40,148 nt of DNA from an uncultured Bacteroidales bacterium (GTDB lineage: Bacteria; Bacteroidota; Bacteroidia; Bacteroidales; Paludibacteraceae): assembly GCA_902771935.1 (NCBI GenBank), contig CACXYM010000015.1, positions 1 through 40,148 of the forward strand, read 5' to 3'. Positions within the stretch are counted from its first letter, which is position 1; each line of letters opens with the position of its first letter. The position numbers and the translations under genes are program-made. Positions 24,283 through 32,964 of the stretch are shown here, piece after piece. The notes beneath the pieces are model-generated. The model saw only the letters and a list, made by a program, of their open reading frames with translations. It had not been told where the DNA came from and did not search any database.

Positions 24283-24873
24283 ATGGTTTACTTGGAGTTA
24301 TTCATATCATTTCTGAAAATAGGGCTGCTCGGCTTTGGCGGCGGCATGTCCATTATCGCCTTGATACAGATAGAGGTGACCAACCACGGTTGGATGACAG
24401 AGACCGAGTTTTTGGATATAGTGGGTATAAGTCAAGTTACTCCGGGGCCAATCGGCATGAACTGCGCGACCTACGTAGGTTACACAGCGACAGGCAGCGT
24501 GTGGGGCAGCCTTATTGCTTCCGTAGCGATAGTAATTCCGAGTTTGATAATCATGCTTACAGTCTGCACCATTTACATGAAGATACGCGACAAGTGGGCA
24601 GACAACAAGGTGTATCAGGCAGTGATGCGATTTATACGTATCGCCGTTGTGTGCTTGATTGCTTTTGCGGCATATCGTCTCTGCAACAAAGAAAGTTTCA
24701 TTGACACAACGAGTTACGTGCTTTGCGCAGTTGTGGGTATATGCAGTCTGTTGCCTCTGCTGAAAAAGCCACTGCATATTGAGAATCCGCGATGGGTACG
24801 GGTAATAGACGTGCTCAGCCACCCTATTCTACTTGTAGTAGTGGCGGGTGTTACAGGAGCGATAATGTATTAG
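24283..24873 (+). CDS. Chromate transporter half-protein (CHR family), full length
   Basis: The second CHR unit, 196 aa, has the expected LFISFLKIGLLGFGGGMS (residues 6-23) and GISQVTPGPIGMNCATYVGY signatures and a complete set of C-terminal hydrophobic segments, ending VVAGVTGAIMY. It should pair with the shorter upstream partner in the inner membrane. It is the last gene of the plus-strand operon and converges on phoH with 3 bases between the stops. Confidence 0.9.
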   Translation: MVYLELFISFLKIGLLGFGGGMSIIALIQIEVTNHGWMTETEFLDIVGISQVTPGPIGMNCATYVGYTATGSVWGSLIASVAIVIPSLIIMLTVCTIYMKIRDKWADNKVYQAVMRFIRIAVVCLIAFAAYRLCNKESFIDTTSYVLCAVVGICSLLPLLKKPLHIENPRWVRVIDVLSHPILLVVVAGVTGAIMY

Positions 24874-24876
24874 CGA

Positions 24877-25800
24877 TTATTTGTATGCGTCAACGATGTG
24901 TTTGACAAGCGGGTGGCGGACGATATCCTTCTGATTAAATTCGACGGTAGCTATACCTTTGATGTTAGCGAGGCGCTCGATAGCGTCGCGCAGTCCTGAG
25001 TGCTGCGATGCAGGCAGGTCAATTTGGGTAAGGTCACCTGTGACAATCATTTTACCGTTTATGCCGAGGCGTGTAAGGAACATCTTGAGTTGGGATGCGG
25101 TAGTATTCTGCGCTTCGTCAAGAATGACAACGGCGTCAGAGAGTGTACGACCGCGCATAAAAGCAAGAGGTGCAATCTGGATAACGCCTTTTTCCATGTA
25201 TTCGTTGAGCTTAATACTCGGAATCATATCCTGCAACGCATCGTAAAGTGGCTGTAGATATGGGTCAATCTTCTCCTTCATATCTCCAGGTAAGAATCCG
25301 AGTTTTTCGCCTGCTTCGACTGCGGGTCGTGAGAGGATAATGCGCTTTACCTCGCGGTTTTTGAGAGCTCTAACGGCAAGCGCGATGGCTGTGTATGTTT
25401 TACCCGAACCTGCAGGGCCAATAGCAAAGAGTAGATCATTATCGTCATACTCGGTAACAAGGCGTTTCTGATTGACTGAACGCGCCAAGATGGGTTTACC
25501 ATTAACGCCGTGGAGGATTAAGTTATCGTGCTCCACCGCATGAGGACGTTCACCGTGAATAAGTTGGAGGATTTGCTCTTCGTTTAGTGTGTTATGCTGT
25601 GCGCAGTAATTCTCAACTGCTCGGAGGTTAGCCGCAAATTTATTAACAGCGGCGTCAGAGCCAGACACCTTTATTTGGTATCCGCGCGCAACGATACGTA
25701 CGTCCGGATGCTGGTTTTTGAGGCATATAAAGTTCTGATTATTGACGCCATAAAAAGTCGGCGTATCAATATTTTCCTGAAGCGTAAGGATTGTTTCCAT
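24877..25800 (-). CDS. PhoH-family ATPase
   Basis: The 307-aa cytosolic protein matches PhoH/YbeZ, a P-loop NTPase linked to RNA metabolism and ribosome maturation, with biochemistry still unclear. The N-terminal 100 residues are KH-like. Walker A is AIGPAGSGKTYTA (about residues 126-138), followed by SRPAVEAGEKLGFLPGDM, MRGRTLSDAVVILDEAQN (Walker B) and TGDLTQIDLP. The length is normal. It lies one base after the HsdR-N-like gene and is the last of the eight-gene operon. It is the most distant from the promoter. Confidence 0.94.
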   Translation of the reverse strand: METILTLQENIDTPTFYGVNNQNFICLKNQHPDVRIVARGYQIKVSGSDAAVNKFAANLRAVENYCAQHNTLNEEQILQLIHGERPHAVEHDNLILHGVNGKPILARSVNQKRLVTEYDDNDLLFAIGPAGSGKTYTAIALAVRALKNREVKRIILSRPAVEAGEKLGFLPGDMKEKIDPYLQPLYDALQDMIPSIKLNEYMEKGVIQIAPLAFMRGRTLSDAVVILDEAQNTTASQLKMFLTRLGINGKMIVTGDLTQIDLPASQHSGLRDAIERLANIKGIATVEFNQKDIVRHPLVKHIVDAYK

Positions 25801-25801
25801 G

Positions 25802-26215
25802 TTATAATTGGTTGTACAGAGGTATTGCGTTTATGTATTTAATGGTATTGTCATCAACAAATGCGATAACCGTTTGCGGCCCATTGTGAAGGAGTAAATA
25901 TGGCACTCTGAGTTTGCGATTATACGTCGCGGCTTGGTCGAGTGTTTTTTGAGTGAGCGGAACCGACTCCGCTTTGCACTCAATGAGCATAAGAGGTTGC
26001 ATAGCGTTGTTATAGACAATCGCGTCACAACGTTTTTGCAAGTCTCCGACCTTAATCGGTGCTTCTACGGCAATCAGAGATGCAGGATAACCAAGTTGCT
26101 CCACCAAACGGTGAAGCAACTGTTGTCTAACCCACTCTTCGGGTGTGAGGCGCACCCATCGGCGGCGCCATTCGCAAAAGATTTGTTCCTTTCCGTTGAA
26201 GATGCGGGTTCTCAT
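25802..26215 (-). CDS. Small protein with HsdR N-terminal nuclease-like domain (HSDR_N_2), not part of a restriction system
   Basis: A 137-aa protein with the PD-(D/E)xK-like core of the HSDR_N_2 family: RLTPEEWVRQQLL near residue 25, an aspartate in KRCDAIVYN (about residue 64) and LIECKAES (about 78-82) with the E-x-K pair. Type I R subunits carry this domain at the start of a 1000-residue protein; here it stands alone between glnS and phoH, and no HsdM, HsdS or helicase gene is near. Bacteroidales carry such stand-alone genes in housekeeping contexts, so a role in nucleic-acid maintenance is more likely than defence. Spacing to both neighbours is 1-3 bases. Nuclease activity is inferred. 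Confidence 0.83.
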   Translation of the reverse strand: MRTRIFNGKEQIFCEWRRRWVRLTPEEWVRQQLLHRLVEQLGYPASLIAVEAPIKVGDLQKRCDAIVYNNAMQPLMLIECKAESVPLTQKTLDQAATYNRKLRVPYLLLHNGPQTVIAFVDDNTIKYINAIPLYNQL

Positions 26216-26218
26216 ACC

Positions 26219-27937
26219 TTATTTGAGGTAATTGTCTTTAAGCGAACATGTACGGTTAAGTACGAGGTGCTCGGCATTGGTATCCGGATCCACAACGAAG
26301 TATCCCTGTTTAAGGAGTTGGTAGTGGTTTTCCTGCTCTATGCCGTTAACGATAACCGGTTCGTGAAGTTCGTTTCGGAGCGAGCCTTCAATCTTGATAT
26401 TCTTAACGATAAGGCTTTCGGGATTGAGCAGATCACGGAAGTCGCCCTCTTCAGCAGATGGGTTCTCAACAGAGAAGAGCCTGTCGTACAAACGCACTTC
26501 GGCATCCAGACATGAGTTGCACTCCACCCAGTTAATGGTGGCCTTTGTTTTGCGGTTACCGCCTTCTGTTCCGGACTTGGACGTTGGATCATAGGTGGCA
26601 TAAACGGTCGTTATATTGCCTGCCGCATCTTTCTCACAGCCAGTAGCTTGTATGATATAAGCATTTTTGAGTCGCACTTCACGTCCGTTAGGAGAAAGGC
26701 GATAGAATTTATTGTCCGCTTCCTCAAGGAAGTCACCACGTTCAATATATAATTCGCGTGCAAAAGGCATCTCCCGAGTTCCAAGTTCAAGATGTCCGTC
26801 AATATTTTCACCGATAAGCACTTCGCCGTTGCCTTCGTAGTTGGTAATGACGAGTTTAACGGGATCAAAGATAGCGCAAACACGTGGAGCAGTTTCTTTG
26901 AGGTCCTCTCGGATAGTGTGCTCGAGCAAGCCTTGGTCAATCATTCCTTCGACCTTGGTATAACCGATGCGGTCCATGAAGTTACGAATAGCAGATGGTG
27001 TATAACCACGGCGTCTCAGTCCACAGACTGTCGGCATTCGCGGATCGTCCCAACCGGCTACGAGTTTTTCCTGTACTAATTGCAACATTTTGCGTTTGGA
27101 CATAACCGTGTAAGTTATGTTAAGTCGGTTGAACTCGCGCTGTTTAGGTCGATAATCAGGTCCGTAAGGAGATAGTCCGCAGAAGTTCGGACCGGAGAAT
27201 TGGTCAATAAAATAGTCGTAGAGTGGACGGTGCACTTCGAACTCGAGTGTGCAGATAGAGTGCGTAACTCCTTCGAAGTAGTCGGATTGTCCATGTGCAA
27301 AATCATACATAGGATAGACATTCCACTGTCTACCAGTACGATGATGCGGATGCGACGTGATGATGCGGTACATAATCGGATCGCGGAAGTGCATATTAGG
27401 ATGCGCCATGTCAATCTTTGCGCGTAGCACCATTTTTCCTTCCTCAATTTCTCCGGCTTGCATAGCTTCAAAGAGTCGGAGATTTTCCTCAACAGGACGG
27501 TCGCGATACGGCGAAGCTACACCGGGTTCCGTAGGTGTACCTTTTTGTTCGGCAATCTGTTCGGGTGTCTGTTCATCGACATATGCCTTGCCCTCTTTGA
27601 TGAAGCGAATAGCCAGGTCGTAGAGTTGCTGGAAGTAATCGGAGGCATAGAATATTTGTCCCCATTTGAAACCGAGCCATGCAATATCGCGCTCAATAGT
27701 TTCAACGTATTCGGTATCCTCTTTGGCCGGATTTGTATCATCAAAGCGGAGGTTACATATACCATTATATTTCTCAGCGATACCGAAGTCCATGCAAATG
27801 GCTTTGACATGTCCGATATGTAGATAACCGTTTGGTTCCGGCGGGAAACGAGTTTGAATACGTCCGTTGTTAACACCTTCAGCAATGTCTTTTTCTACTA
27901 TTTGTTCAATAAAATTGAGACTACGTTCTTCGTCCAT
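26219..27937 (-). CDS. glnS: Glutaminyl-tRNA synthetase
   Basis: GlnRS charges tRNA-Gln in the cytosol. The 572-aa class I enzyme has RFPPEPNGYLHIGHVKA (HIGH motif, about residues 26-42), VMSKRKML (KMSKS equivalent, about residue 278), RFDDTNP and QFEFARLN-type region represented by QREFNRLNITYTV, then a C-terminal beta-barrel anticodon domain with DPVKLVITNYEG and the PTSKSGTEGGNRKTKATI segment. GlnRS rather than GluRS is indicated by the C-terminal barrels and length. It starts one base after lpxA. Its presence suggests direct charging rather than the amidotransferase route. Confidence 0.96.
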   Translation of the reverse strand: MDEERSLNFIEQIVEKDIAEGVNNGRIQTRFPPEPNGYLHIGHVKAICMDFGIAEKYNGICNLRFDDTNPAKEDTEYVETIERDIAWLGFKWGQIFYASDYFQQLYDLAIRFIKEGKAYVDEQTPEQIAEQKGTPTEPGVASPYRDRPVEENLRLFEAMQAGEIEEGKMVLRAKIDMAHPNMHFRDPIMYRIITSHPHHRTGRQWNVYPMYDFAHGQSDYFEGVTHSICTLEFEVHRPLYDYFIDQFSGPNFCGLSPYGPDYRPKQREFNRLNITYTVMSKRKMLQLVQEKLVAGWDDPRMPTVCGLRRRGYTPSAIRNFMDRIGYTKVEGMIDQGLLEHTIREDLKETAPRVCAIFDPVKLVITNYEGNGEVLIGENIDGHLELGTREMPFARELYIERGDFLEEADNKFYRLSPNGREVRLKNAYIIQATGCEKDAAGNITTVYATYDPTSKSGTEGGNRKTKATINWVECNSCLDAEVRLYDRLFSVENPSAEEGDFRDLLNPESLIVKNIKIEGSLRNELHEPVIVNGIEQENHYQLLKQGYFVVDPDTNAEHLVLNRTCSLKDNYLK

Positions 27938-27938
27938 A

Positions 27939-28712
27939 TTAGATACCTTTTATGACGCCACGTGGCGATGATTTAACAAAGTTAACGATATAGTCGCGAT
28001 CCTCGGATTCGGGGATAGTTTCGTTTATAAGCGCGAGCGCTTGCGATACATTGAGGTCGGACTGGAAGAGGATGCGATAAATGGCATGTATCGCTTCAAT
28101 ACGTTCGTTGGAGAATCCTCGACGATGCAATCCAACAGAGTTGAGACCACAATACATAATCGGATCGCGTCCTGCCGTAACAAACGGAGGAACGTCCTTG
28201 AGCACTTTAGTTCCACCCTGTATCATGACATAAGAGCCGATGTGACTGAACTGGTGCGCCAGTGTTCCGCCGCCAATAACGGCGCAATCGTCCACCACCA
28301 CTTCACCCGCGAGTTGGGTCATATTAGACATAATAATATTATTTCCGAGAACGCAATCGTGCGCCACGTGGCAATATGCCATGATGAGGTTATTGTTACC
28401 TATAACTGTTTTCTCCTTAGAGAATGTTCCCCTGTGGATAGTGACGCACTCGCGCAAGACGTTGTTGTCACCGATTATGGTGTAAGTCAGTTCGTCATGG
28501 AACTTTAAGTCCTGCGGAATAGCTCCAATAACGGCAGATGGGAAGATGTGACAGTTTTTGCCGATGCGTGTGTGTGCGCAGATAGTTGCGTTGGCATCAA
28601 CTATGGTGCCAGCACCAATTTCCACGTCGTCATCAATGAAGACGAAAGGTCCTATCTGTGCTGTTTCGTCGATTTTTGCGTTCGCGTGAACGCTGGCTAA
28701 TGGAGATATCAT
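27939..28712 (-). CDS. lpxA: UDP-N-acetylglucosamine acyltransferase LpxA
   Basis: LpxA adds the first 3-hydroxyacyl chain in lipid A synthesis. The 257-aa protein has the left-handed beta-helix hexapeptide repeats from the N-terminus, the catalytic region AYCHVAHDCVLGNN (about residues 112-125) and the C-terminal helical part with AGRDPIMYCGLNSVGLHRRGF, where the substrate-sensing loop sits. LpxA rather than LpxD is clear from the HRGTF motif and helical C-terminus. Length is normal. It lies 12 bases after lpxC across a simple repeat and one base before glnS. Confidence 0.96.
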   Translation of the reverse strand: MISPLASVHANAKIDETAQIGPFVFIDDDVEIGAGTIVDANATICAHTRIGKNCHIFPSAVIGAIPQDLKFHDELTYTIIGDNNVLRECVTIHRGTFSKEKTVIGNNNLIMAYCHVAHDCVLGNNIIMSNMTQLAGEVVVDDCAVIGGGTLAHQFSHIGSYVMIQGGTKVLKDVPPFVTAGRDPIMYCGLNSVGLHRRGFSNERIEAIHAIYRILFQSDLNVSQALALINETIPESEDRDYIVNFVKSSPRGVIKGI

Positions 28713-28715
28713 ATT

Positions 28716-28757
28716 GTTTATGATTTATGATTTCAAATTTATGATTTGTAATATTTG
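28716..28757. repeat. AT-rich simple repeat spanning the lpxC stop and lpxC-lpxA gap
   Basis: The plus strand shows degenerate copies of ATGATTT and AAATTT. On the minus strand it encodes the last residues (QIINLKS) of LpxC, contains its stop and fills the gap before lpxA. Confidence 0.7.
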
Positions 28758-29630
28758 CTTAGCGCAAGCGGTATTGAAGCCATGTCCCGGACAGGTTGCT
28801 TCGATACGTCCCCTGATGCGTTTGCCGATAAGAGCCAAGTCCCCAATGACATCAAGCAGTTTGTGTCGCGCCGGTTCATTTTCATACTTAAGGGGACTTA
28901 AGTATCCAAGTTTGGATGCATCGATATGCGGCTGGTTGAGTTTATCAGTCATAGAATCGAGCGACCGCTGCGACATTTTCTTATCGTATATTACAAGTGC
29001 GTTATTCAAGTCACCGCCTTTGATAAGTCCGAGCCGCAGCAACCATTTTATCTCACGCAGGAAGCAGAAGGTACGCGCCTCCGCCACTTCCTTTTGGAAC
29101 GAGGAAAGGTCGGTTAGTTCAGCCCGTTGTAGGTGTAAGATTGGCGACGGATAATCAACATCCACGATCACCTCATACCTATCACAAGGTGTGATGGTCA
29201 TCTTACAGCCTTTGCCGTTATCAAAATACAAGGGCTCGGTTACCACCCACTCGTCTGCTTCTGCCTCTTGGGTAAGGATACCAGCTTGTAGCACGGCATC
29301 CACAATCGGTTTGGCACTACCATCAAGGATGGGTACTTCAGGAGCATTCACTTCAATGAGGCAGTTAGTTATATTGAGAGCATAAAGCGCAGAGAGTACA
29401 TGTTCAACGGTTGACACCTTCCATTTGCCATTCTCGAGCACGGTACCTCTGCTGGTTTGCGTAACGTAAGACGCGAGTGCCGAGTGCGTCGGTTGGTCAG
29501 GCAGGTCTACGCGGCAGATACGGATACCGTGATTTTCCGGTGCAGGACAAAAATGCGCCGTGATAACAATACCTGTATGCAGGCCTTTGCCTGAGAGGGT
29601 GAAATCCGTTTTAAGGGTCTGCTGCTTCAT
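28725..29630 (-). CDS. lpxC: UDP-3-O-acyl-N-acetylglucosamine deacetylase LpxC, without the usual fused FabZ domain
   Basis: LpxC is the Zn-dependent deacetylase and first committed step of lipid A synthesis. The ATG at 29630 (MKQQTLKTDF) fits the family start and lies one base after the lpxD stop; a longer frame to 29825 is inside lpxD. All catalytic marks are present: STVEHVLSAL (first Zn His, about residue 76), RHKLLDVIGDLAL (second His and Asp, about 253) and CPGHGFN (general-acid His, about 283). The protein ends at 301 residues. In many Bacteroidota the gene continues into a FabZ dehydratase domain of about 150 residues; here it stops in a simple repeat and no fabZ is in the window. Confidence 0.95.
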   Translation of the reverse strand: MKQQTLKTDFTLSGKGLHTGIVITAHFCPAPENHGIRICRVDLPDQPTHSALASYVTQTSRGTVLENGKWKVSTVEHVLSALYALNITNCLIEVNAPEVPILDGSAKPIVDAVLQAGILTQEAEADEWVVTEPLYFDNGKGCKMTITPCDRYEVIVDVDYPSPILHLQRAELTDLSSFQKEVAEARTFCFLREIKWLLRLGLIKGGDLNNALVIYDKKMSQRSLDSMTDKLNQPHIDASKLGYLSPLKYENEPARHKLLDVIGDLALIGKRIRGRIEATCPGHGFNTACAKQILQIINLKS

Positions 29631-29631
29631 G

Positions 29632-30675
29632 TTACTCTTTGTTCTTAAGTTGTTTTTCGAGATCGGATACCCTATGCATGATGTCCGGAAGCTGCTTAAA
29701 TCCGGCTGTGCATTTACGCCAAGCGAGTGCATCAAAAGCTGGAGCGCCTTGATAGAATCCCGGTTTGCGAGGATTGGAATGCACACCGGCTTTAGCGCCA
29801 AATACGCAGTGGTCAGCAATTTCAATATGTCCGTTTACTCCAACTTGTCCAGCAAAGATACAATGGTCCCCAATAGTTGTGGAGCCGGCAATACCTACTT
29901 GCGCACAGAGGAAGCAACTCTCGCCAACGATTACATTATGCGCGACTTGGACCAGATTATCAATCTTGGCATTTTTCTTGATGCGTGTTGAGCCCATCAT
30001 TGCACGGTCAACGGTTGAGTTGGCGCCTATTTCAACATCATCTTCGATAATAACATTACCTATCTGCGGCAGTTTTTGGTTCACTCCATTGGCATCGGGT
30101 TCAAAACCGAAACCATCTCCGCCGATTACGACTCCAGCGTGAAGGATGCAATCTTTACCAATTTCGCAGTTATAGTACACTTTGACGCCGGAATAAAGAA
30201 TGGTGTTATCGCCAATTTTGACATTGTCTCCGATATAACAATTGGGATATATTTGCACGCCTTTTCCGAGTTGCACATTCTTACCGATGTAAGCAAATGC
30301 GCCAACATACGCATCCTCAGGAACTATCACTCCCTGAGCGACAAACGACGGTTGTTCCACACCTTGTTTTGCAGGATTGAGCGTTTTGGCTACGAGTTGC
30401 AGTAATTGTCCTATTGCGGCACGAGCGTTCTCGACCACGATGATAGTGGAGCGAGTCGGCAGCGTCTCGGCAGCGTCTCGTAAGCCACTCGAAAGAAGTA
30501 CTACGGATGCATTGGTCGTTTCGAGCTGCGGAAGGTACTTCTCTTCACACAAGAAAGAGAGTTGTCCTTCGTGTGCAGACTCAATCGGTCCCACATCCGA
30601 CACCTTGCGGTTCGGGTCACCAATGATTGTTCCGCCCAAAAGTGCGGCTATTTGTTGTGCACTGAATTCTATCAT
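29632..30675 (-). CDS. lpxD: UDP-3-O-acylglucosamine N-acyltransferase LpxD
   Basis: LpxD adds the second 3-hydroxyacyl chain, to the amine freed by LpxC. The 347-aa protein has an N-terminal uridine-binding domain (about 1-100, with EFSAQQIAALLGG) and a long left-handed beta-helix including VIGGDGFGFEPD, VDRAMMGSTRI, and VAHNVIVGESCFLCAQVG with the catalytic His near residue 247. The C-terminal helix (RVSDLEKQLKNKE) is typical. The ATG overlaps the HD gene stop as ATGA (30672-30675). Confidence 0.96.
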   Translation of the reverse strand: MIEFSAQQIAALLGGTIIGDPNRKVSDVGPIESAHEGQLSFLCEEKYLPQLETTNASVVLLSSGLRDAAETLPTRSTIIVVENARAAIGQLLQLVAKTLNPAKQGVEQPSFVAQGVIVPEDAYVGAFAYIGKNVQLGKGVQIYPNCYIGDNVKIGDNTILYSGVKVYYNCEIGKDCILHAGVVIGGDGFGFEPDANGVNQKLPQIGNVIIEDDVEIGANSTVDRAMMGSTRIKKNAKIDNLVQVAHNVIVGESCFLCAQVGIAGSTTIGDHCIFAGQVGVNGHIEIADHCVFGAKAGVHSNPRKPGFYQGAPAFDALAWRKCTAGFKQLPDIMHRVSDLEKQLKNKE

Positions 30676-31925
30676 GCTCTAAACTGGAATAAATAAAGTT
30701 TATGTGGTTTACGCGTAAGCGTTTTGAGGTCAAGTATTTCGCTTGCGGAAGCGATATCTCTCACTGTTCCATCGTTATAGAGGATATCAATTGAGTCATC
30801 CTTTTCGGAATAGGTATTGCTGGTCGAAACGTGCTCGGCATAGAAATAATGCGCATCGGCAGGGTCAATACCCAGCACTTGTACATAATGGCGTTCGAGC
30901 ATTGCCTTCTCACTATCTGTCAGCGGTTCAGCCAAGATGCGTCCACGATAGAGTTGTCTATTGGTGAAAGCAGCAGACAGATAAGCGAGCACTTTGTCGT
31001 CACAGGACATCCACGCTTTGATCGCAGACAAGACATCGCTGTCATCAAGGAGCGCATATTGTTTCATTGCCTCGGAACCAAGCGCAAAGTCCTTCTTCGA
31101 CACATGATTATATAAGAAGTAATGCAAGGCCGGCGCACAGAAGAGGTCAACGCCGCGGTCCGCCAATTCTTTCGCCCTGAGAAGAATTTTAATGAGTAGT
31201 TGCTCGGCTGCGACAGAGGTCTTGTGCAGATAGACCTGCCAATACATAAGACGCCGTGCTACGAGGAATTTCTCAACAGAGTAAATACCTTTATATTCCA
31301 CGACGAGTCGGTCATCCACAACGTTGAGCATTTTGAGCAATCGTTCGCTTGCCACTCTGCCTTCTTGAACGCCAGAGAAGAACGAGTCACGGCAGAGATA
31401 ATCCATTCTGTCAACGTCCAATTGGCTTGAGATGAGTTGGTGGAAGAAGTGTCGCGGATACTTGTCTTTGAATATTGCTATTGCAAGATCCAATGGTCGT
31501 TGGGTCCAGAGTTGTTGCTCAGACTTCGGTGACAAGTCAAAGTTGATTTGCTCCATCATAAGGAGCGAAATCTCCTCGTGCGTAATGCCATCAACCAATG
31601 TATGCTCCAGCACATGCGAAAAAGGTCCATGTCCGATGTCGTGCAGTAGAATAGCTGCCATGGCGCCCGTGGACTCTCCGTCGGAAATAACCACACCTTT
31701 ATTGCGCAAAGAGTTGAGGCCTTCTTGCATGAGATGCATTGCTCCGATAGAGTGCAAGAATCGCGTATGCATTGCTCCTGGATAGACGAAGTTACTCAAG
31801 CCAAGTTGTCTAATACGCGACAGACGCTGCACGTACGGGTGCTGCAGGATATCGAAGAGGAGGTCGTTCGGAATAGAAAGGAAACCGAAGACCGGGTCGT
31901 TGATTATCTTGTGCTTGTTTACCAT
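30672..31925 (-). CDS. HD-domain phosphohydrolase (SAMHD1/YwfO-like)
   Basis: The protein of about 417 residues is a metal-dependent HD hydrolase, a family that includes dNTP triphosphohydrolases. Marks are VYPGAMHTRFLHSIGAMHLM (first metal His), LLHDIGHGPFSHVLEH (HD pair plus further histidines), HEEISLLMM, and SSQLDVDRMDYLCRDSFFSG with the final metal Asp and substrate-side residues. Its substrate is unproven. The start is ambiguous: ATG at 31925 overlaps the upstream stop by 7 bases, while ATG at 31940 overlaps by 22; 31925 is preferred because it opens with MVNKHKIINDPVFGF. Position directly before lpxD is common in Bacteroidales. Confidence 0.88.
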   Translation of the reverse strand: MVNKHKIINDPVFGFLSIPNDLLFDILQHPYVQRLSRIRQLGLSNFVYPGAMHTRFLHSIGAMHLMQEGLNSLRNKGVVISDGESTGAMAAILLHDIGHGPFSHVLEHTLVDGITHEEISLLMMEQINFDLSPKSEQQLWTQRPLDLAIAIFKDKYPRHFFHQLISSQLDVDRMDYLCRDSFFSGVQEGRVASERLLKMLNVVDDRLVVEYKGIYSVEKFLVARRLMYWQVYLHKTSVAAEQLLIKILLRAKELADRGVDLFCAPALHYFLYNHVSKKDFALGSEAMKQYALLDDSDVLSAIKAWMSCDDKVLAYLSAAFTNRQLYRGRILAEPLTDSEKAMLERHYVQVLGIDPADAHYFYAEHVSTSNTYSEKDDSIDILYNDGTVRDIASASEILDLKTLTRKPHKLYLFQFRA

Positions 31926-32761
31926 TTTGCGATTCGACACACTTCGCAGTTATGCCAGCGATAAGATAATGAAAGACCTATTTGGAAGTAACCATCTCCC
32001 CATTGGAAGACCGATGACTTGTCAAGCGGCCAAGCATCCAAGTTTGCATGTCCCATATCCATAAGACCTTGATGGACAGCAACCGAGATGCCGAGAAAGA
32101 CACTTCTGCCCAAATAGAAGTTATAACCTATTTCGAGAGGCAACATCGGGAGTACGCTGACTGTATTTCCTGCGGGGATGGAAGTTTTATAAAAATCATA
32201 AGTAATATAGCTTACCGCCACGCCAAGACCTGCATAGAGATAGAATCCAGCACGCGGGAACGGATAGAACTCAACACCTACGTTGGCTTCTCCGAACACA
32301 CTACTGAATTTACCCTTTCCGGCAGGAATTTTTATAGCATCTTTGACTGTATAGCGAGAACTATCATTACCATGTAAGTAACCAGCTCCGAGCGTAAAGC
32401 GCCAGTTACAGAAGCGTCCTAAAGGCATGAGATAGCCGAAGTGGAGACCACCTCCGACAGAAAGGTTTTGCGGCTGGAATCCATGCACAAAAGCTTGATC
32501 AAGCATGTCTATATCTCCGTAATAATACATGGCGTTCAGGTTCAAGCATACGCCGTTTGCAACGGAACGGTTTTGAATGGTATATAGACCCGTTTGGTGA
32601 CTTGCTTTTTTTCCCCACCGGGGATCAGTGTAATACGCAGTACGATTTTTTTCGTGCTTTGAGGTTTGCGCTTTCGCCTCAGCATAAGACGAATTAGGCA
32701 TAACGATGCACCCTAGAAGCGCGAGAGAAATAATGATTAAAAAGCGTTGAGTATGTGCCAT
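31919..32761 (-). CDS. Outer-membrane beta-barrel protein, possibly PorG-like (DUF6089)
   Basis: A 280-aa exported protein. ATG at 32761 opens a signal peptide (MAHTQRFLIIISLALLG, cleavage near SSYAEA); the longer frame to 32842 is excluded because the promoter lies within it. The mature part has alternating strands typical of a small outer-membrane barrel: LNLNAMYYYGDIDML, VGGGLHFGYLMPLG, FTLGAGYLHG, FYLYAGLGVAV, and a terminal IGLSLSYRW strand followed by a short cysteine-containing tail. The YYGDID and early gliding/T9SS PorG-like features are suggestive only; a generic outer-membrane barrel is the safer name. It heads the eight-gene operon. Confidence 0.7.
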   Translation of the reverse strand: MAHTQRFLIIISLALLGCIVMPNSSYAEAKAQTSKHEKNRTAYYTDPRWGKKASHQTGLYTIQNRSVANGVCLNLNAMYYYGDIDMLDQAFVHGFQPQNLSVGGGLHFGYLMPLGRFCNWRFTLGAGYLHGNDSSRYTVKDAIKIPAGKGKFSSVFGEANVGVEFYPFPRAGFYLYAGLGVAVSYITYDFYKTSIPAGNTVSVLPMLPLEIGYNFYLGRSVFLGISVAVHQGLMDMGHANLDAWPLDKSSVFQWGDGYFQIGLSLSYRWHNCEVCRIAKW

Positions 32762-32812
32762 ACGTTTGTTATTATGTGATGTGCGCGTGCGCGATTCTTC
32801 CAAATAGGCTTG

Positions 32813-32843
32813 CAAAGATACACTTTTTTTTTCAAACCGCAAA
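32813..32843 (-). promoter_or_regulatory. Bacteroidota-type promoter of the barrel protein-HD-lpx-glnS-phoH operon
   Basis: On the minus strand, TTTG (32840-32843), 19 nt, TATCTTTG (32813-32820). The ATG at 32761 is about 50 bases downstream. No other promoter is evident for the eight genes down to 24877. Confidence 0.82.
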
Positions 32844-32898
32844 ATTTTAATATAAAATTCTTCTTTTTTTATTTTTTTGCAAAAAAAACAATAATATA

Positions 32899-32930
32899 TT
32901 TGGTCGAATGAAAAAATAGCAGTACTTTTG
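32899..32930 (+). promoter_or_regulatory. Bacteroidota-type promoter of tRNA-Leu
   Basis: TTTG (32899-32902), 20 nt, TACTTTTG (32923-32930), followed after 34 bases by the mature tRNA 5' end. Confidence 0.85.
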
Positions 32931-32964
32931 CAGCCGGTTTTACCGATAAGGTTGTTTACGCAAC

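Noticed and set aside
24307-24822. A 171-codon minus-strand frame antisense to the second CHR gene
   Set aside because: It is rich in His and Cys as expected from the complement of membrane-protein codons and shows no motif.
25802-26215. A remnant of a type I restriction system
   Set aside because: Only the small HsdR-N domain is present, it is intact in frame and tightly packed within a housekeeping operon, and no modification or specificity gene is near.
25934-26515. A 193-codon plus-strand frame across the HsdR-N/glnS junction
   Set aside because: It is antisense to two recognisable genes and its translation resembles no known protein.
29631-29825. A 65-residue N-terminal extension of LpxC
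   Set aside because: It lies within lpxD, reads like an out-of-frame shadow, and the normal family start is at 29630.
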